DNA of 60,321 nucleotides from Mesotaenium endlicherianum (taxonomy: Eukaryota > Streptophyta > Zygnematophyceae > Zygnematales > Mesotaeniaceae), in the NCBI GenBank assembly GCA_009602735.1, contig WELA01011736.1, positions 1-60,321 on the forward strand. Direction: 5' to 3'. The notes beneath the pieces were generated by a model, which saw nothing but the letters and a program-made list of their open reading frames with translations, was not told where the DNA came from and ran no database searches. Below, piece by piece: positions 1 through 8,737 of this stretch; the first letter of the stretch is position 1; the number at the start of each line of letters is the position of its first letter. The translations under genes and the position numbers were made by a program.

Positions 1-629
1 TTGTTGGGAATGGGCAGCAACGCATGCATAATACGCGGCCCCATATCCCTGGCAGGATTAATGGCATAGCCTGTAGGGCCACCCAAACTGAGACCGATGC
101 CCAATACCACCAATCCTACGGGCAATGCATCCAATGCACCTAAACTTGCAGCAGGCGCGGCCATATACAACACAGCGAACACCAGCGCAAAAGTGCCGAT
201 GATCTCCGTTGCAAGGTTGGCCGTTGTGTTGGGTATGGCAGGCGAATTANTACAAAAAACACCCAGTTTAGCCGCTGCATTGTCTGTTGCTCCAAAATGT
301 TTGTAGTAAGACAACCATGCCAGCGTAGCGCCAATCATAGCACCCAGGAACTGGCCCGCAATATAAACAGGCGCCTGCGACCATTCTATCTTATGCAACC
401 AGGCAAATGCAAGGGTTACAGCCGGATTGAGGTGCGCGCCACTTCCTTTGGCTGCAACAAAAACACCTACGAACACAGCCACACCCCAGCCAAATGCAAT
501 CACAATCCATCCACTGTTGTTTCCTTTGGTTTGATTGAGCACCACATTGGCCACTACGCCACAGCCTAAAAGGACCAGCATGGCTGTTCCTGCCATTTCA
601 GATAAAAAAATCGACATAGATAAAATCAT
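1..629 (-). CDS. glpF: Glycerol uptake facilitator (MIP/aquaporin family), 3' end cut by window edge
   Basis: Aquaglyceroporin for passive glycerol entry across the inner membrane. The reading frame from the ATG at 629 stays open to the window edge and shows both MIP signature loops: NPAVT near residue 69 and NPARD near residue 196, plus several hydrophobic membrane spans. An in-frame ATG at 617 is an alternative start. Base 250 is an N and falls at the second position of one codon (F-C-X-N-S-P), so it does not break the frame. It begins 24 bases after the glpK stop and is the last visible gene of a glpD-glpK-glpF operon: the channel brings glycerol in, GlpK traps it and GlpD oxidises it. The C-terminus is missing from the window. 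Confidence 0.93.
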   Translation of the reverse strand, partial: MILSMSIFLSEMAGTAMLVLLGCGVVANVVLNQTKGNNSGWIVIAFGWGVAVFVGVFVAAKGSGAHLNPAVTLAFAWLHKIEWSQAPVYIAGQFLGAMIGATLAWLSYYKHFGATDNAAAKLGVFCXNSPAIPNTTANLATEIIGTFALVFAVLYMAAPAASLGALDALPVGLVVLGIGLSLGGPTGYAINPARDMGPRIMHALLPIPN

Positions 630-653
630 TATAGGGTTAAAGGAATAAGATTC

Positions 654-2150
654 TTAATCGTGTGTTACATAGGAAGCCGTTGCATGCACCGCCTGTTTCC
701 ATCCGGCTGCTTTTCTTTGCGCTTCTTCATCTGCCATTTGCGGATGAAAAGTGCGGTCCATCTGCCAGTATTTTTCCATCTCCTCCATGCTCTTCCAGTA
801 TTGCACTGCAAGTCCCGCAAGATAGGCCGCTCCTAATGCTGTGGTCTCAGTAATCACAGGGCGTACAACTGTAGTGCGCAACAGATCACTCTGGAATTGC
901 AACAACTGGTTGTTCACCGTAGCGCCTCCGTCTACCCGCAGCTCGCTGATCTTTACACCTGCATCCGCTTCCATAGCAACCAGCACATCCATGGTTTGAT
1001 AAGCGATACTCTCTACGGCCGCTCTTCCGATATGACCGGCCGTAGTGCCCCTGGTAATCCCTACAATGGTGCCTTTGGCGTGCTGGTTCCAGTAAGGCGC
1101 CCCCAGTCCTGCAAACGCAGGAACCATATACACACCGCCATTATCAGCTACTGAATTAGCGAGCGCTTCTATATCGGCCGATGTTTTAATAATGCCCAAC
1201 CCATCACGTAACCATTGCACAACAGCGCCGGCAATGAACACACTTCCTTCCAATGCATAATGCACCGTGCCATTGATTTTCCAGGCAATGGTAGTAATGA
1301 GGTTATTTTTTGAAGCGATGGGTTTGGTGCCCGTATTCATGAGCATAAAGCACCCTGTGCCGTAAGTATTCTTTACCATGCCGGGATGCAAACACATTTG
1401 TCCAAATAAGGCCGACTGCTGATCACCCGCCACACCTGCAATGGGAATATTCGCGCCCGTCAACACTTCCTGTGTATGACCAAATACTTCACTGCTCGAA
1501 CGCACTTCGGGCAATACCGATGCCGGGATATCGAACAGGTCCAGCAACCAGGGATCCCATTCCAACGTATGAATATTGAACAACATGGTACGCGATGCAT
1601 TGCTCATATCCGTTGCATGCACTTTACCATTGGTGAGCTTCCAGATAAGCCAGGAATCGATGGTACCAAAACATAACTCGCCTCTCACCGCCTGCTCTCT
1701 TGCACCTTCTATATGATCCAGTATCCATTTCAGTTTTGTAGCAGAAAAATACGCGTCGAGTATCAGCCCCGTGCGCTCTTGTATAGACACGTGTTTACCC
1801 GCAGCCCGCAACGTATCGCAATAAGCAGCGGTACGTTTATCCTGCCACACAATGGCATTGTAAACAGGCTCACCGGTTTTGCGATTCCATACCACCGTTG
1901 TTTCGCGCTGGTTGGTAATGCCAATGGCTGCAATATCACGCAAAGTGAGTCCGGCCTTGAGCACCGCTTCTGTTGCTACCGATAACTGTGTGTACCATAT
2001 CTCCGCAGCATCGTGCTCTACCCATCCTGCCTGCGGAAATATTTGTGTGAACTCTTTTTGCGCAACGGCTACTACTTCGCTTTTCTTATTGAAAACAATG
2101 GCGCGGGAACTGGTGGTTCCCTGGTCAAAAGCAAGAATGAATGTTGACAT
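654..2150 (-). CDS. glpK: Glycerol kinase
   Basis: Phosphorylates glycerol to sn-glycerol 3-phosphate with ATP in the cytoplasm. At 498 residues it has the usual FGGY-kinase length. Visible motifs are the N-terminal phosphate-binding [10 protein letters not shown] at about residue 8, the catalytic aspartate in [13 protein letters not shown] near residue 243, the FAGLGAPYW segment near 345 and the second-domain [10 protein letters not shown] near 410. It lies between glpD (50 bases upstream) and glpF (24 bases downstream) on the same strand, which fixes its substrate as glycerol rather than another sugar of the family. Confidence 0.97.
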   Translation of the reverse strand: MSTFILAFDQGTTSSRAIVFNKKSEVVAVAQKEFTQIFPQAGWVEHDAAEIWYTQLSVATEAVLKAGLTLRDIAAIGITNQRETTVVWNRKTGEPVYNAIVWQDKRTAAYCDTLRAAGKHVSIQERTGLILDAYFSATKLKWILDHIEGAREQAVRGELCFGTIDSWLIWKLTNGKVHATDMSNASRTMLFNIHTLEWDPWLLDLFDIPASVLPEVRSSSEVFGHTQEVLTGANIPIAGVAGDQQSALFGQMCLHPGMVKNTYGTGCFMLMNTGTKPIASKNNLITTIAWKINGTVHYALEGSVFIAGAVVQWLRDGLGIIKTSADIEALANSVADNGGVYMVPAFAGLGAPYWNQHAKGTIVGITRGTTAGHIGRAAVESIAYQTMDVLVAMEADAGVKISELRVDGGATVNNQLLQFQSDLLRTTVVRPVITETTALGAAYLAGLAVQYWKSMEEMEKYWQMDRTFHPQMADEEAQRKAAGWKQAVHATASYVTHD

Positions 2151-2199
2151 AGGCTATCTAAGCAATCTGATTAAAAATACGGTTATTCTATTGGTTTTT

Positions 2200-3786
2200 T
2201 CAATCACGCAGTTTATACGATGCAGCCAGTTGACTGAATGTTGCCACCTGGTCTTCCACCCACTGCGCATCTTTCTGCATTTGCTTTGCCATCAGTTCCG
2301 CTACCGGCCTTGCCATACGCATACTCTCGCCCGCATCGAGCAACAGCGCCCTCGTTCTGCGCGACAATACATCTTCTACTGTTCTGGCCATTTCCTCCTG
2401 TACCGCCCATGCCACCTGCGCTTCATGGATATGCAATTTTTCACTGATCCACTTGCCGGCATCATTCATCTTTTGTTGCAAAGCCATTGCATCGGCCCCG
2501 TAGAAATACAAAGGATCATCCCAGTTTATGCCCGTAGTATATCCATGTATAAGAAGTGTTTTGGTAACCGACTGTTTAGGCATCCATCCCAATTCTTTTT
2601 CTATACGGTTGACCAGGTCCTCACCCATTCTCCGGTAAGTAGTCCATTTACCGCCCAGGATGGTGAAGAGCTTCGATGCGCTCACCATGATCTTATGACT
2701 TCTCGATATCTCTTTTGTTTTCTGTGCACCATTCGCTGGTATAGCCAGTGGCCGCAGTCCCGCGAACACGCTTAGCACATCGGCACGTGCAGGCTTGCGG
2801 GTTAAATAGCTACCGGCCGTATCCAGTATAAATCCTATCTCTGCTTCCAGCGCAACCGGCTCCAGGCTGGCTGCATCTACCGGTGTATCGGTGGTACCAA
2901 CGATCAGCTTGTTGTGCCAGGGTACTACAAAGAGTACCCGGCCATCGGCTGTTTCAGGTATCATCAAAGCGCTGGTGGAAGGATGAAAGGTTTTATCGAG
3001 CACTACATGCACACCCTGACTCGCGCAAATACTTTTCGCTGCAGTGGGATCATCCATTTGCAGGATATCGTCTGCAAACACACCAGTGGCATTGATCACT
3101 GCTTTTGCTTTGAGGGAATAATGCATTCCTGTTTCTTCATCGCGGGCGGTTACTCCCCGCACATGTAATCCTTCTTTGATCAACCCGGTAACTTTCATGT
3201 AGTTGATCGCAAACCCGCCTTTTTCAAAAAGGGTCTGTACCAGGTTGATGGCCAGGCGTGCATCATCAAATTGCCCATCGTGGTATCGAACGCCGCCAAG
3301 CAGTCCTTCTGTTTTGATATTGGGTAACTGCTCCAGCGTTTCTTTCCGGGAAATATGTACGGACCGCCCCAGGCTCAGTCTGCCCGAGATCCAATCGTAC
3401 AGCTTCAATCCAATAGTATACTTGATGCTATCCCAAAAATCATACAGCGGTATTACAAATCCCAGGTTCTTTACCAGGTGAGGGGCATTGCGGCAAAGCA
3501 ATCCTCTTTCAATACTCGCTTCACGCACCAGTCCAACGTTTCCCTGCGCCAGGTAACGAACACCGCCATGCACCAGCTTGGTGCTTTTACTGGAAGTGGA
3601 TTTGGCAAAGTCGGCCTGCTCCAGCAATAAAACCCGGTAACCCCTGGCAGCGGCATCGAGCGCTGTGCCCAGTCCTGTAGCGCCTCCGCCGATCACAACG
3701 ATATCCCATTCTGTAGTGTTTGATAAAGCCGCTATGGCCTGTGCTCTTTTTTCAACTGTTTCGCTCATGGTGGTAGTTACCGGCAT
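2200..3786 (-). CDS. glpD: FAD-dependent glycerol-3-phosphate dehydrogenase
   Basis: Oxidises glycerol 3-phosphate to dihydroxyacetone phosphate and passes electrons to the quinone pool at the inner membrane. The N-terminus carries the FAD dinucleotide fold (VVIGGGATGLGTALDAAARG), followed by the STSSKSTKLVHGGVRYL segment typical of GlpD. The C-terminal domain (from about residue 390) matches the family helical domain. I use the ATG at 3786 (528 residues). The frame can be extended to a TTG at 3801, and an ATG at 3768 is also possible. It is the first gene of the glpDKF operon and is divergent from tadA, only 34 bases away, so promoter elements of both must be packed in or near 3787-3820. Confidence 0.95.
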   Translation of the reverse strand: MPVTTTMSETVEKRAQAIAALSNTTEWDIVVIGGGATGLGTALDAAARGYRVLLLEQADFAKSTSSKSTKLVHGGVRYLAQGNVGLVREASIERGLLCRNAPHLVKNLGFVIPLYDFWDSIKYTIGLKLYDWISGRLSLGRSVHISRKETLEQLPNIKTEGLLGGVRYHDGQFDDARLAINLVQTLFEKGGFAINYMKVTGLIKEGLHVRGVTARDEETGMHYSLKAKAVINATGVFADDILQMDDPTAAKSICASQGVHVVLDKTFHPSTSALMIPETADGRVLFVVPWHNKLIVGTTDTPVDAASLEPVALEAEIGFILDTAGSYLTRKPARADVLSVFAGLRPLAIPANGAQKTKEISRSHKIMVSASKLFTILGGKWTTYRRMGEDLVNRIEKELGWMPKQSVTKTLLIHGYTTGINWDDPLYFYGADAMALQQKMNDAGKWISEKLHIHEAQVAWAVQEEMARTVEDVLSRRTRALLLDAGESMRMARPVAELMAKQMQKDAQWVEDQVATFSQLAASYKLRD

Positions 3787-3820
3787 TGGTTTGTCTTCCA
3801 AATTATCTTATTTTGTTAAA

Positions 3821-4279
3821 ATGGAAGATTATTTATTAGAGAAGTCCCACGAATACTTCATGCAACAGGCATTAAAAGAAGCGCAGCTGGCCTATGATGC
3901 AGATGAAGTGCCCGTTGGCGCCGTGGTGGTCATGAACAACAAGATCATTGCCCGTGGCCATAACCAGGTTGAAATGCTGAACGATTCCACCGCCCATGCC
4001 GAAATACTGGCGCTTACTTCTGCCTTTAATATGCTCGGCGCTAAATACCTGCCCGAAGCCACCCTTTATGTAACCCTGGAACCCTGCCTTATGTGTTGTG
4101 GCGCTTTGTACTGGAGCAAGATCGGCCGTATCGTTTACGGGGCTTCGGATGAAAAGAACGGGTTCAAACGTACTACAGGGGAGAACTGGCCCTTTCATCC
4201 CAAAACAGAACTCATCAAAGGCATCATGGAAGAAGATTGCGCCCGCCTGATAAAAGCGTTTTTCAAAAGCAAACGTTGA
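3821..4279 (+). CDS. tadA: tRNA(adenine-34) deaminase
   Basis: Zinc enzyme that converts adenosine to inosine at the wobble position of tRNA-Arg(ACG). The 152-residue protein has the cytidine/deoxycytidylate deaminase fold with the HAE motif (zinc ligand His and proton-shuttling Glu, near residue 64) and PCLMC (two zinc-ligand cysteines, near residue 94). The downstream NWPFHPKTELIKGIMEEDC segment is usual for TadA. The ATG at 3821 is chosen because an upstream extension would run through glpD on the other strand. It is divergent from glpD and is followed by sodA about 100 bases later, which has its own promoter-like box. Confidence 0.94.
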   Translation: MEDYLLEKSHEYFMQQALKEAQLAYDADEVPVGAVVVMNNKIIARGHNQVEMLNDSTAHAEILALTSAFNMLGAKYLPEATLYVTLEPCLMCCGALYWSKIGRIVYGASDEKNGFKRTTGENWPFHPKTELIKGIMEEDCARLIKAFFKSKR

Positions 4280-4336
4280 GACTTTTCGATTTCAGAAAGA
4301 AATCCATCGGTTGACGCGTTATCGACCGAACAACAG

Positions 4337-4344
4337 TAAATTTG
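4337..4344 (+). promoter_or_regulatory. Bacteroidota -7 promoter box for sodA
   Basis: TAAATTTG matches the Bacteroidota -7 consensus TAnnTTTG at 8 of 8 positions. A TTG at 4311-4313 could be the -33 element, at 23 bases, which is the upper end of reported spacing. Predicted transcription would start near 4349, about 30 bases before the sodA ATG at 4381. This argues against reading the sodA frame from the TTG at 4342, which lies inside the box. Confidence 0.6.
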
Positions 4345-4380
4345 TTCTCCATCAAGATCCTAAAACAAAAATCAAATTAT

Positions 4381-4986
4381 ATGGCATTTACACTCGCACC
4401 GCTGCCCTATGCACACGACGCATTGGAGCCTCATATCGACACTACTACCATGCAAATACACCATGGCAAGCACCACCAGGCTTATGTTGACAACCTCAAC
4501 AAAGCGATTGCCGGTACACCTAACGAAGGAAAATCACTGGAACAACTGGTGGCAGCTGCAGGATCTATCAGTCCGGCTGTTCGCAACAACGGCGGCGGTC
4601 ACTGGAACCATACTTTTTTCTGGGAAAGCCTGGCTCCTAAAGCAGGCGGCGCGCCCTCTGGTGCACTGGCCGACGCCATCAACAGCGCTTTCGGTTCTTT
4701 TGATGCATTCAAAGAAAAATTTGCGCAGGCTGGCATGACCCGCTTCGGTAGCGGCTGGGCATGGCTGATCGTTAAAGACGGTAAGCTGGAAGTTTCTTCT
4801 ACACCCAACCAGGACAATCCCCTGATGGATGTAGCCGAAGTAAAAGGCACGCCATTGCTGGGTGCCGATGTGTGGGAACACGCTTATTACCTTAAATACC
4901 AGAACCGCAGGGCCGATTACCTGGCTGCTTTCTGGAACGTAGTGAACTGGAACAAAGTAGCCGAACGTTTCGCAGCAGCTAAATAA
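4381..4986 (+). CDS. sodA: Superoxide dismutase, Fe/Mn family, Mn-type signature
   Basis: Dismutates superoxide to hydrogen peroxide and oxygen. The 201-residue protein has all four expected metal ligands: His in MQIHHGKHH (about residue 27), His in [13 protein letters not shown] (about 77), and Asp and His in [10 protein letters not shown] (about 163 and 167). The active-site pattern, with Gly in GGGHWNH and Gln in TPNQDNPL, is that of the manganese type; iron enzymes usually place the Gln in the earlier motif. It has no signal peptide, so it is cytoplasmic. The gene has an exact -7 promoter box upstream and a strong rho-independent terminator 28 bases downstream, so it is probably a single-gene unit. 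Confidence 0.95.
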   Translation: MAFTLAPLPYAHDALEPHIDTTTMQIHHGKHHQAYVDNLNKAIAGTPNEGKSLEQLVAAAGSISPAVRNNGGGHWNHTFFWESLAPKAGGAPSGALADAINSAFGSFDAFKEKFAQAGMTRFGSGWAWLIVKDGKLEVSSTPNQDNPLMDVAEVKGTPLLGADVWEHAYYLKYQNRRADYLAAFWNVVNWNKVAERFAAAK

Positions 4987-5013
4987 GGTTTTGGAAAATA
5001 GTATTATTTTGAG

Positions 5014-5040
5014 GTCCCGCTACAACATAGCGGGACTTTT
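5014..5040 (+). terminator. Rho-independent terminator after sodA
   Basis: GTCCCGCTA, a five-base loop, then TAGCGGGAC and TTTT: a perfect 9-bp GC-rich stem followed by a T run, placed between sodA and the next lipoprotein gene. Confidence 0.85.
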
Positions 5041-5056
5041 CATTAAACATGTCATT

Positions 5057-5656
5057 ATGAAAAAACTACTCTTCGGTTTATCAACGCTTGCATTACTCAG
5101 CGCTTGTTCCAGTAACAACAAGCGGCTCATCGTCATGAGCAAGGGCGCTGCAGATGTGAATACAGATACCCGAACCATTACAGCCAAAGATGGCGCCGGA
5201 CACGATGAAAAAACCATCGACATCGCCGGTCAAAAGCTCAGTTTCCAGCTCAGCTCTCCCGCAGGTAACAGCAGTGTTGACATCACCGATAACGGCCTCT
5301 ATGTAATTAATGTAAAGAACGATACCATTGTAGGCGGCTACCAGCCTTATGCAGATCCTAAAACATTGAAGCAGGTGTTTTCTCAGGATGATGTGAAGAA
5401 GCGGATCGATTCACTGGTTCAGGTAACAGAAGGGAAGAACATCAGCGCAGCCAACCGTAATTTCTTTTTACTTCCCAATACCGCTACAAAAATCAGCGCC
5501 AATATAGACGCGATAGTTGTAGGCCCTTATCATAAAATGACTTCTGCCGAAAAAGTAGGCGATAAAGACCCCGAAGTATACCGTTTCTTCAGCATCAAAG
5601 AAGTACGGGAAGAAATTGCCAGGTTACAGGCAATGACCGTTCCGGTAAAAAAGTAA
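5057..5656 (+). CDS. Hypothetical lipoprotein
   Basis: The family is not recognised. The 199-residue product starts with a short signal peptide ending in a lipobox, ALLSAC, so it should be lipid-anchored at about residue 18. The body is mostly polar with alternating beta-type stretches and no visible enzyme motif. The segment ISAANRNFFLLPN near residue 135 is its most distinctive stretch. The ATG at 5057 is chosen because it gives the signal peptide directly; an upstream extension would read through the terminator hairpin. It is convergent with yidD, with 7 bases between the stop codons. Confidence 0.8.
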   Translation: MKKLLFGLSTLALLSACSSNNKRLIVMSKGAADVNTDTRTITAKDGAGHDEKTIDIAGQKLSFQLSSPAGNSSVDITDNGLYVINVKNDTIVGGYQPYADPKTLKQVFSQDDVKKRIDSLVQVTEGKNISAANRNFFLLPNTATKISANIDAIVVGPYHKMTSAEKVGDKDPEVYRFFSIKEVREEIARLQAMTVPVKK

Positions 5657-5663
5657 TAACGCA

Positions 5664-5894
5664 TCAGGGAACAGGATCGTAACCACTGCCGCCTCCGGGA
5701 TGGCATTTGCTGATACGCTTGATGGCCAGCAAAGTTCCTTTGATCAGCCCGTGTTTTTGCAAAGCAGTGATGGCATACTGCGAGCAGGTGGGCGTGAACC
5801 GGCATTTGGGGCCGATGGCAGGGGAGATCACGTACTGGTATATTTTAACCAGCAGTATCAGCGGCCAGCTCAGTATCTGAAGTAGGCGTTTCAT
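5664..5894 (-). CDS. yidD: Membrane protein insertion efficiency factor YidD
   Basis: A 76-residue protein with a hydrophobic N-terminal helix and the conserved YidD core [18 protein letters not shown], followed by [14 protein letters not shown]. The family is inner-membrane associated and aids YidC-dependent insertion. Its first 50 bases overlap the 3' end of rnpA in another frame. This is the usual rpmH-rnpA-yidD arrangement and suggests translational coupling. Confidence 0.95.
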   Translation of the reverse strand: MKRLLQILSWPLILLVKIYQYVISPAIGPKCRFTPTCSQYAITALQKHGLIKGTLLAIKRISKCHPGGGSGYDPVP

Positions 5895-6276
5895 GTAATG
5901 CTTTGATCAGCTTATTTACCAGCAGGGGCATTTTTTTTTGCAGCAGGTCTATAGATGGCAGGGTTTTATCAATATACAGGAAAAAAACAGCCAGTTGCTG
6001 TTTGCGTGCCTCCATACAATCGTAAAGCGGTTGTTTATGCAGGCGGTATGTTTCGCGCAGTAAACGTTTAACACGATTGCGGTCCACCGCTTTTTTGAAA
6101 TGGCGTGCACTGACGCCAACACCCGCTTTTACCGGCTGCACTTCCTTTGTATCAACAGGCAGGTAAAATACTTTCACCGGGAATACCAGGAAACTGCGCC
6201 CTTTTGCGAACAATCCATCGATCTGTTTACGGCTCTTGAGCTTTTCCTTTTTATTGTATGAAAATGAGGCGGACAT
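5845..6276 (-). CDS. rnpA: Ribonuclease P protein component
   Basis: Basic protein subunit that helps the RNase P RNA recognise and cleave the 5' leader of pre-tRNA. The 143-residue product carries the family signature ending in [14 protein letters not shown] near residue 65-78 and a lysine-rich N-terminus. It sits between rpmH and yidD as in most bacteria. A terminator-like hairpin lies just upstream of its start (6291-6314), so its expression may depend on read-through from rpmH or on a weak promoter of its own. Confidence 0.94.
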   Translation of the reverse strand: MSASFSYNKKEKLKSRKQIDGLFAKGRSFLVFPVKVFYLPVDTKEVQPVKAGVGVSARHFKKAVDRNRVKRLLRETYRLHKQPLYDCMEARKQQLAVFFLYIDKTLPSIDLLQKKMPLLVNKLIKALHETPTSDTELAADTAG

Positions 6277-6290
6277 TCTTACACTAAACT

Positions 6291-6314
6291 AAAAAAGTCC
6301 CGCGATCGCGGGAC
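6291..6314 (-). terminator. Terminator-like hairpin between rpmH and rnpA
   Basis: Read on the minus strand, an 18-base perfect palindrome (GTCCCGCG followed by ATCGCGGGAC, 6314 down to 6297) is followed by a run of six Ts. It lies after the rpmH stop and about 15 bases before the rnpA start. The shape is that of an intrinsic terminator or attenuator setting the ratio of L34 to RNase P protein. The perfect palindrome leaves a minimal loop, so the true stem is probably slightly shorter. Confidence 0.7.
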
Positions 6315-6353
6315 TTATATTTTCAATACCTGGCTCCCGGAAGAGCCCCGGTT

Positions 6354-6509
6354 TTATTTTAAACCTTTCTCGCTTGAAACAGTGAGTTTCTTACGACCCT
6401 TTGCACGACGGCTTGCCAGCACTTTGCGGCCATTGGCAGTTTGCATGCGCTTGCGGAATCCGTGAACGGATTTGCGACGACGTTTGTGCGGTTGAAATGT
6501 ACGTTTCAT
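6354..6509 (-). CDS. rpmH: 50S ribosomal protein L34
   Basis: A 51-residue, very basic protein beginning [18 protein letters not shown] and continuing with [20 protein letters not shown], the L34 signature. The C-terminus is a few residues longer than the minimal 44-47 form, which is normal in this phylum. It heads the rpmH-rnpA-yidD unit. Confidence 0.97.
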   Translation of the reverse strand: MKRTFQPHKRRRKSVHGFRKRMQTANGRKVLASRRAKGRKKLTVSSEKGLK

Positions 6510-6588
6510 AATGACGTTGTTTAACTAACCCGGAAATTTTGTTTCATTTCATGCTGCAGTCACCATACTGCCGCCTGTGAAAGGACGG

Positions 6589-6596
6589 CGAAGGTA
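6589..6596 (-). promoter_or_regulatory. Possible -7 promoter box for rpmH
   Basis: On the minus strand TACCTTCG matches TAnnTTTG at 7 of 8 positions, about 80 bases upstream of the rpmH ATG. No clear -33 element was identified. Confidence 0.4.
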
Positions 6597-6604
6597 GGGA
6601 AAAG

Positions 6605-6634
6605 TTGTTAGTTGTTGGTTGTCAGTTGTTAGAT
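6605..6634. repeat. Intergenic GTTAGTTGTCAGTTGT-type repeat, single arm
   Basis: A T/G-rich string built from GTTGTTAGTT and GGTTGTCAGTTGTTAGA lies between murI and rpmH. The same word order, GTTAGTTGTCAGTTGT followed by AGA, recurs at 18014-18033, where it pairs with an inverted copy. Here only one arm is present. Confidence 0.65.
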
Positions 6635-6644
6635 TTTTTAGGGA

Positions 6645-7484
6645 TCAACATTTAAATAATTGGAGATCAAGGTGTTTTGATGTAACCGGTTTGCCAAAGA
6701 AACGGGTGGCATGGTTGTCAAAATCAGCAGGAGAATCGGTAGTATAAAATTGTAACTGTCCGCCAGTGGTGCATTTTGCCGCCATTTCAGGGTGGTTGGC
6801 CAGGTATTTTTCAAGACTGGGCGCTACAATGGCTCCCTGGGAAAGAATGGTCATTCCTTGCGGAGCAAATTGCCGGATCTTATCAATGAGCAGCGGATAA
6901 TGAGTGCAGGCCAGCAATAAAGTATCTATCCTGGGCGATTGTTCCAGTAGCCTGTTGATGTGCTGCCTGATGAAATAATCCGCTCCCGGCTTATCATACT
7001 CATCATTTTCTACCAGCGGCACCCACATAGGACAAGCTTCCTGGTACACTTTCAGGCCTGGAAAGAATTTAGCTATTTCAATAGGATAACTTTCACTCTG
7101 CACGGTTCCCACGGTTCCCATAATACCCACTTCACCCGAATGCGAATAATTGCCTACCACTTCTGTTGTAGGCCTGATAACACCCAACACTCTCCTGGAA
7201 GGATCTATGCGGGGCAGGTCTTTCTGTTGAATGGTGCGCAAAGCTTTGGCGGATGCTGTATTGCACGCCAGCACTACCAGCTCGCATCCCTGTGCGAAAA
7301 ACCACTGAACACACTCAAGCGTATAATGATAAATGGTTTCAAAAGAACGCGGACCGTAAGGCGCACGGGCATTATCGCCCATATAGATATAATCGTATTG
7401 CGGTAAACGCTGAACAATCTCCTTCAGCACGGTTAAACCGCCATAGCCGCTGTCGAAAACACCAATGGGACCTTTTCCTTGCAT
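6645..7484 (-). CDS. murI: Glutamate racemase
   Basis: Makes D-glutamate for peptidoglycan from L-glutamate, without cofactor. The 279-residue protein shows GVFDSGYGGLTVLKEI at the N-terminus, the first catalytic cysteine in VLACNTASAKALR near residue 77 and the second in LLACTHYPLLIDKI near residue 192. It is the last gene of the uppS-bamA-ompH-ompH-murI cluster. A terminator-like hairpin separates it from the ompH genes, so it may also have its own promoter. Confidence 0.96.
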   Translation of the reverse strand: MQGKGPIGVFDSGYGGLTVLKEIVQRLPQYDYIYMGDNARAPYGPRSFETIYHYTLECVQWFFAQGCELVVLACNTASAKALRTIQQKDLPRIDPSRRVLGVIRPTTEVVGNYSHSGEVGIMGTVGTVQSESYPIEIAKFFPGLKVYQEACPMWVPLVENDEYDKPGADYFIRQHINRLLEQSPRIDTLLLACTHYPLLIDKIRQFAPQGMTILSQGAIVAPSLEKYLANHPEMAAKCTTGGQLQFYTTDSPADFDNHATRFFGKPVTSKHLDLQLFKC

Positions 7485-7489
7485 GGCTC

Positions 7490-7522
7490 AAAAATAAGAA
7501 CCCCGTTGGTATAACGGGGTTC
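7490..7522 (-). terminator. Rho-independent terminator after the ompH genes
   Basis: A perfect 10-bp stem, GAACCCCGTT paired with AACGGGGTTC (7498-7507 and 7513-7522) around a 5-base loop. On the minus strand it is followed by TTATTTTT. It lies between the distal ompH stop and the murI start. Confidence 0.75.
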
Positions 7523-7544
7523 GAAGTATCATTGATTTTATCAA

Positions 7545-8159
7545 TTATCCTTTGGGTTTTACAGCACCGCCGGAAGGCCTGTTGCTGGGAGCGCCACCGC
7601 CTGACTGGCGTTTCCATTCTTCTTCGAGTTCTTTGGGGATGGCCAACTTCAGTTTCATGGCTACACGGATGGTAAGATTATCCAACAACGGGGGTTGAAC
7701 ATAAGGATACAATGCATCCTGCTTTAAAACATACGCGTATTTCTGCTCTACCACCACATCGTGCAAAGCATCTACTATTTTCTTCATGAAAGGAGCCAGC
7801 AGCTCTTCTTTTTTCTGCTCAGCCAGGTTGTTGGAATATTCCTGCCACCTGATCAATTTGATCTTAAGGGTATTCAGGTCACGCTGGGCCAGTTCCCTGG
7901 CTTTGGCAGGCATGGTAGCTGAATCTTTTTTCCAAACGCTGTCCTGGCGCATGTACATGCCCAATGTATAATCATACTCTTGTCTGAGTGAATCTTCGCT
8001 GAAACTTCTCAGGAGCGTATCCACTTTCTGGATACCCGGCATCAGGGGTAAGATAGACTGCTCATCAAAATACCCGATCTTAACCTGCTGTGCACTCGAC
8101 TGGTTGGCAAACAGGAAACCTGCTCCAATAGCAACACACACAATTAAAAACTTCTTCAT
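7545..8159 (-). CDS. OmpH/Skp family periplasmic chaperone (second copy)
   Basis: A 204-residue secreted protein with signal peptide MKKFLIVCVAIGAGFLFANQ ending near SSAQ. It has a central charged helical region (about 55-135) typical of the coiled-coil tentacles of Skp/OmpH, which hold unfolded outer-membrane proteins on the way to BamA. The start VKIGYFDEQSILPLMPG is the usual OmpH beginning. The C-terminal 25 residues are Gly/Pro/Ser-rich and probably disordered. It follows the other ompH by 34 bases and shares little detailed sequence with it, so the two have diverged. Confidence 0.88.
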   Translation of the reverse strand: MKKFLIVCVAIGAGFLFANQSSAQQVKIGYFDEQSILPLMPGIQKVDTLLRSFSEDSLRQEYDYTLGMYMRQDSVWKKDSATMPAKARELAQRDLNTLKIKLIRWQEYSNNLAEQKKEELLAPFMKKIVDALHDVVVEQKYAYVLKQDALYPYVQPPLLDNLTIRVAMKLKLAIPKELEEEWKRQSGGGAPSNRPSGGAVKPKG

Positions 8160-8193
8160 TGTAGTGAGAATTTATGTTTGTTTTTGTTTTAGA

Positions 8194-8712
8194 CTAATTT
8201 TTGATCCCCAGTTCCCTTAACACATCTTCACTCTTGTCTAGTTTGGGGTCGGCAAATATAACGGTAATTCCTTCACTTTTATCGAGTACGAAATCGTAGG
8301 CTTTGGCTATTGCCATCTTCTGAACGGCGGTATATACCTTGTCCTGCACAGGTTTAACAAGTCTTTGTCTTTCTTTGAAAAGATCCCCTTCAAAACCGAA
8401 GCGTTTTTTCTGCAGGTCGCGTATCTCTTTCTCCATCACAAACAATTCATCCTCTCTTTTCTTCTTCAGCGCATCGCTCAACATAAACTGTTCAGCCTCA
8501 TAGCTTTTATACATTTTATCGAGTTGCGCCTGTTTATCGTCGATCTCTTTCTGCCATTGGTCGCCGATTTGTTTTAACTTTTTATCGGCGTCTTTGTATT
8601 CAGGAATTTTCTCCAGGATATACCGTGTATCGATAATGGCATAACGCTGCTGTGCAACTGCGGTATGGGCCAGGGCCATCCATATAACGGCAACAAAGAA
8701 TAGCTTTTTCAT
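8194..8712 (-). CDS. OmpH/Skp family periplasmic chaperone (first copy)
   Basis: A 172-residue protein with signal peptide ending VAQQ, then RYAIIDTRYILEKIPEYKDA (the OmpH start) and a long Lys/Glu/Gln-rich coiled coil (about residues 40-125), closing with a small beta segment (YDFVLDKSEGITVIFADP). It is a Skp-like holdase for outer-membrane proteins. It lies 25 bases downstream of bamA and is probably co-transcribed with it, so chaperone and insertase are made together. Confidence 0.92.
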   Translation of the reverse strand: MKKLFFVAVIWMALAHTAVAQQRYAIIDTRYILEKIPEYKDADKKLKQIGDQWQKEIDDKQAQLDKMYKSYEAEQFMLSDALKKKREDELFVMEKEIRDLQKKRFGFEGDLFKERQRLVKPVQDKVYTAVQKMAIAKAYDFVLDKSEGITVIFADPKLDKSEDVLRELGIKN

Positions 8713-8737
8713 AATATTGGTTTAGTTAAGGGTTGTC

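Noticed and set aside
97-334. Two short frames at the left edge, on either strand
   Set aside because: Both are shadows of glpF, whose own frame is open through this stretch with both NPA motifs.
6315-6350. Second small GGCTC/GAGCC stem just after rpmH
   Set aside because: A five-base stem with no T run in the direction of transcription; the palindrome next to it is the better terminator.
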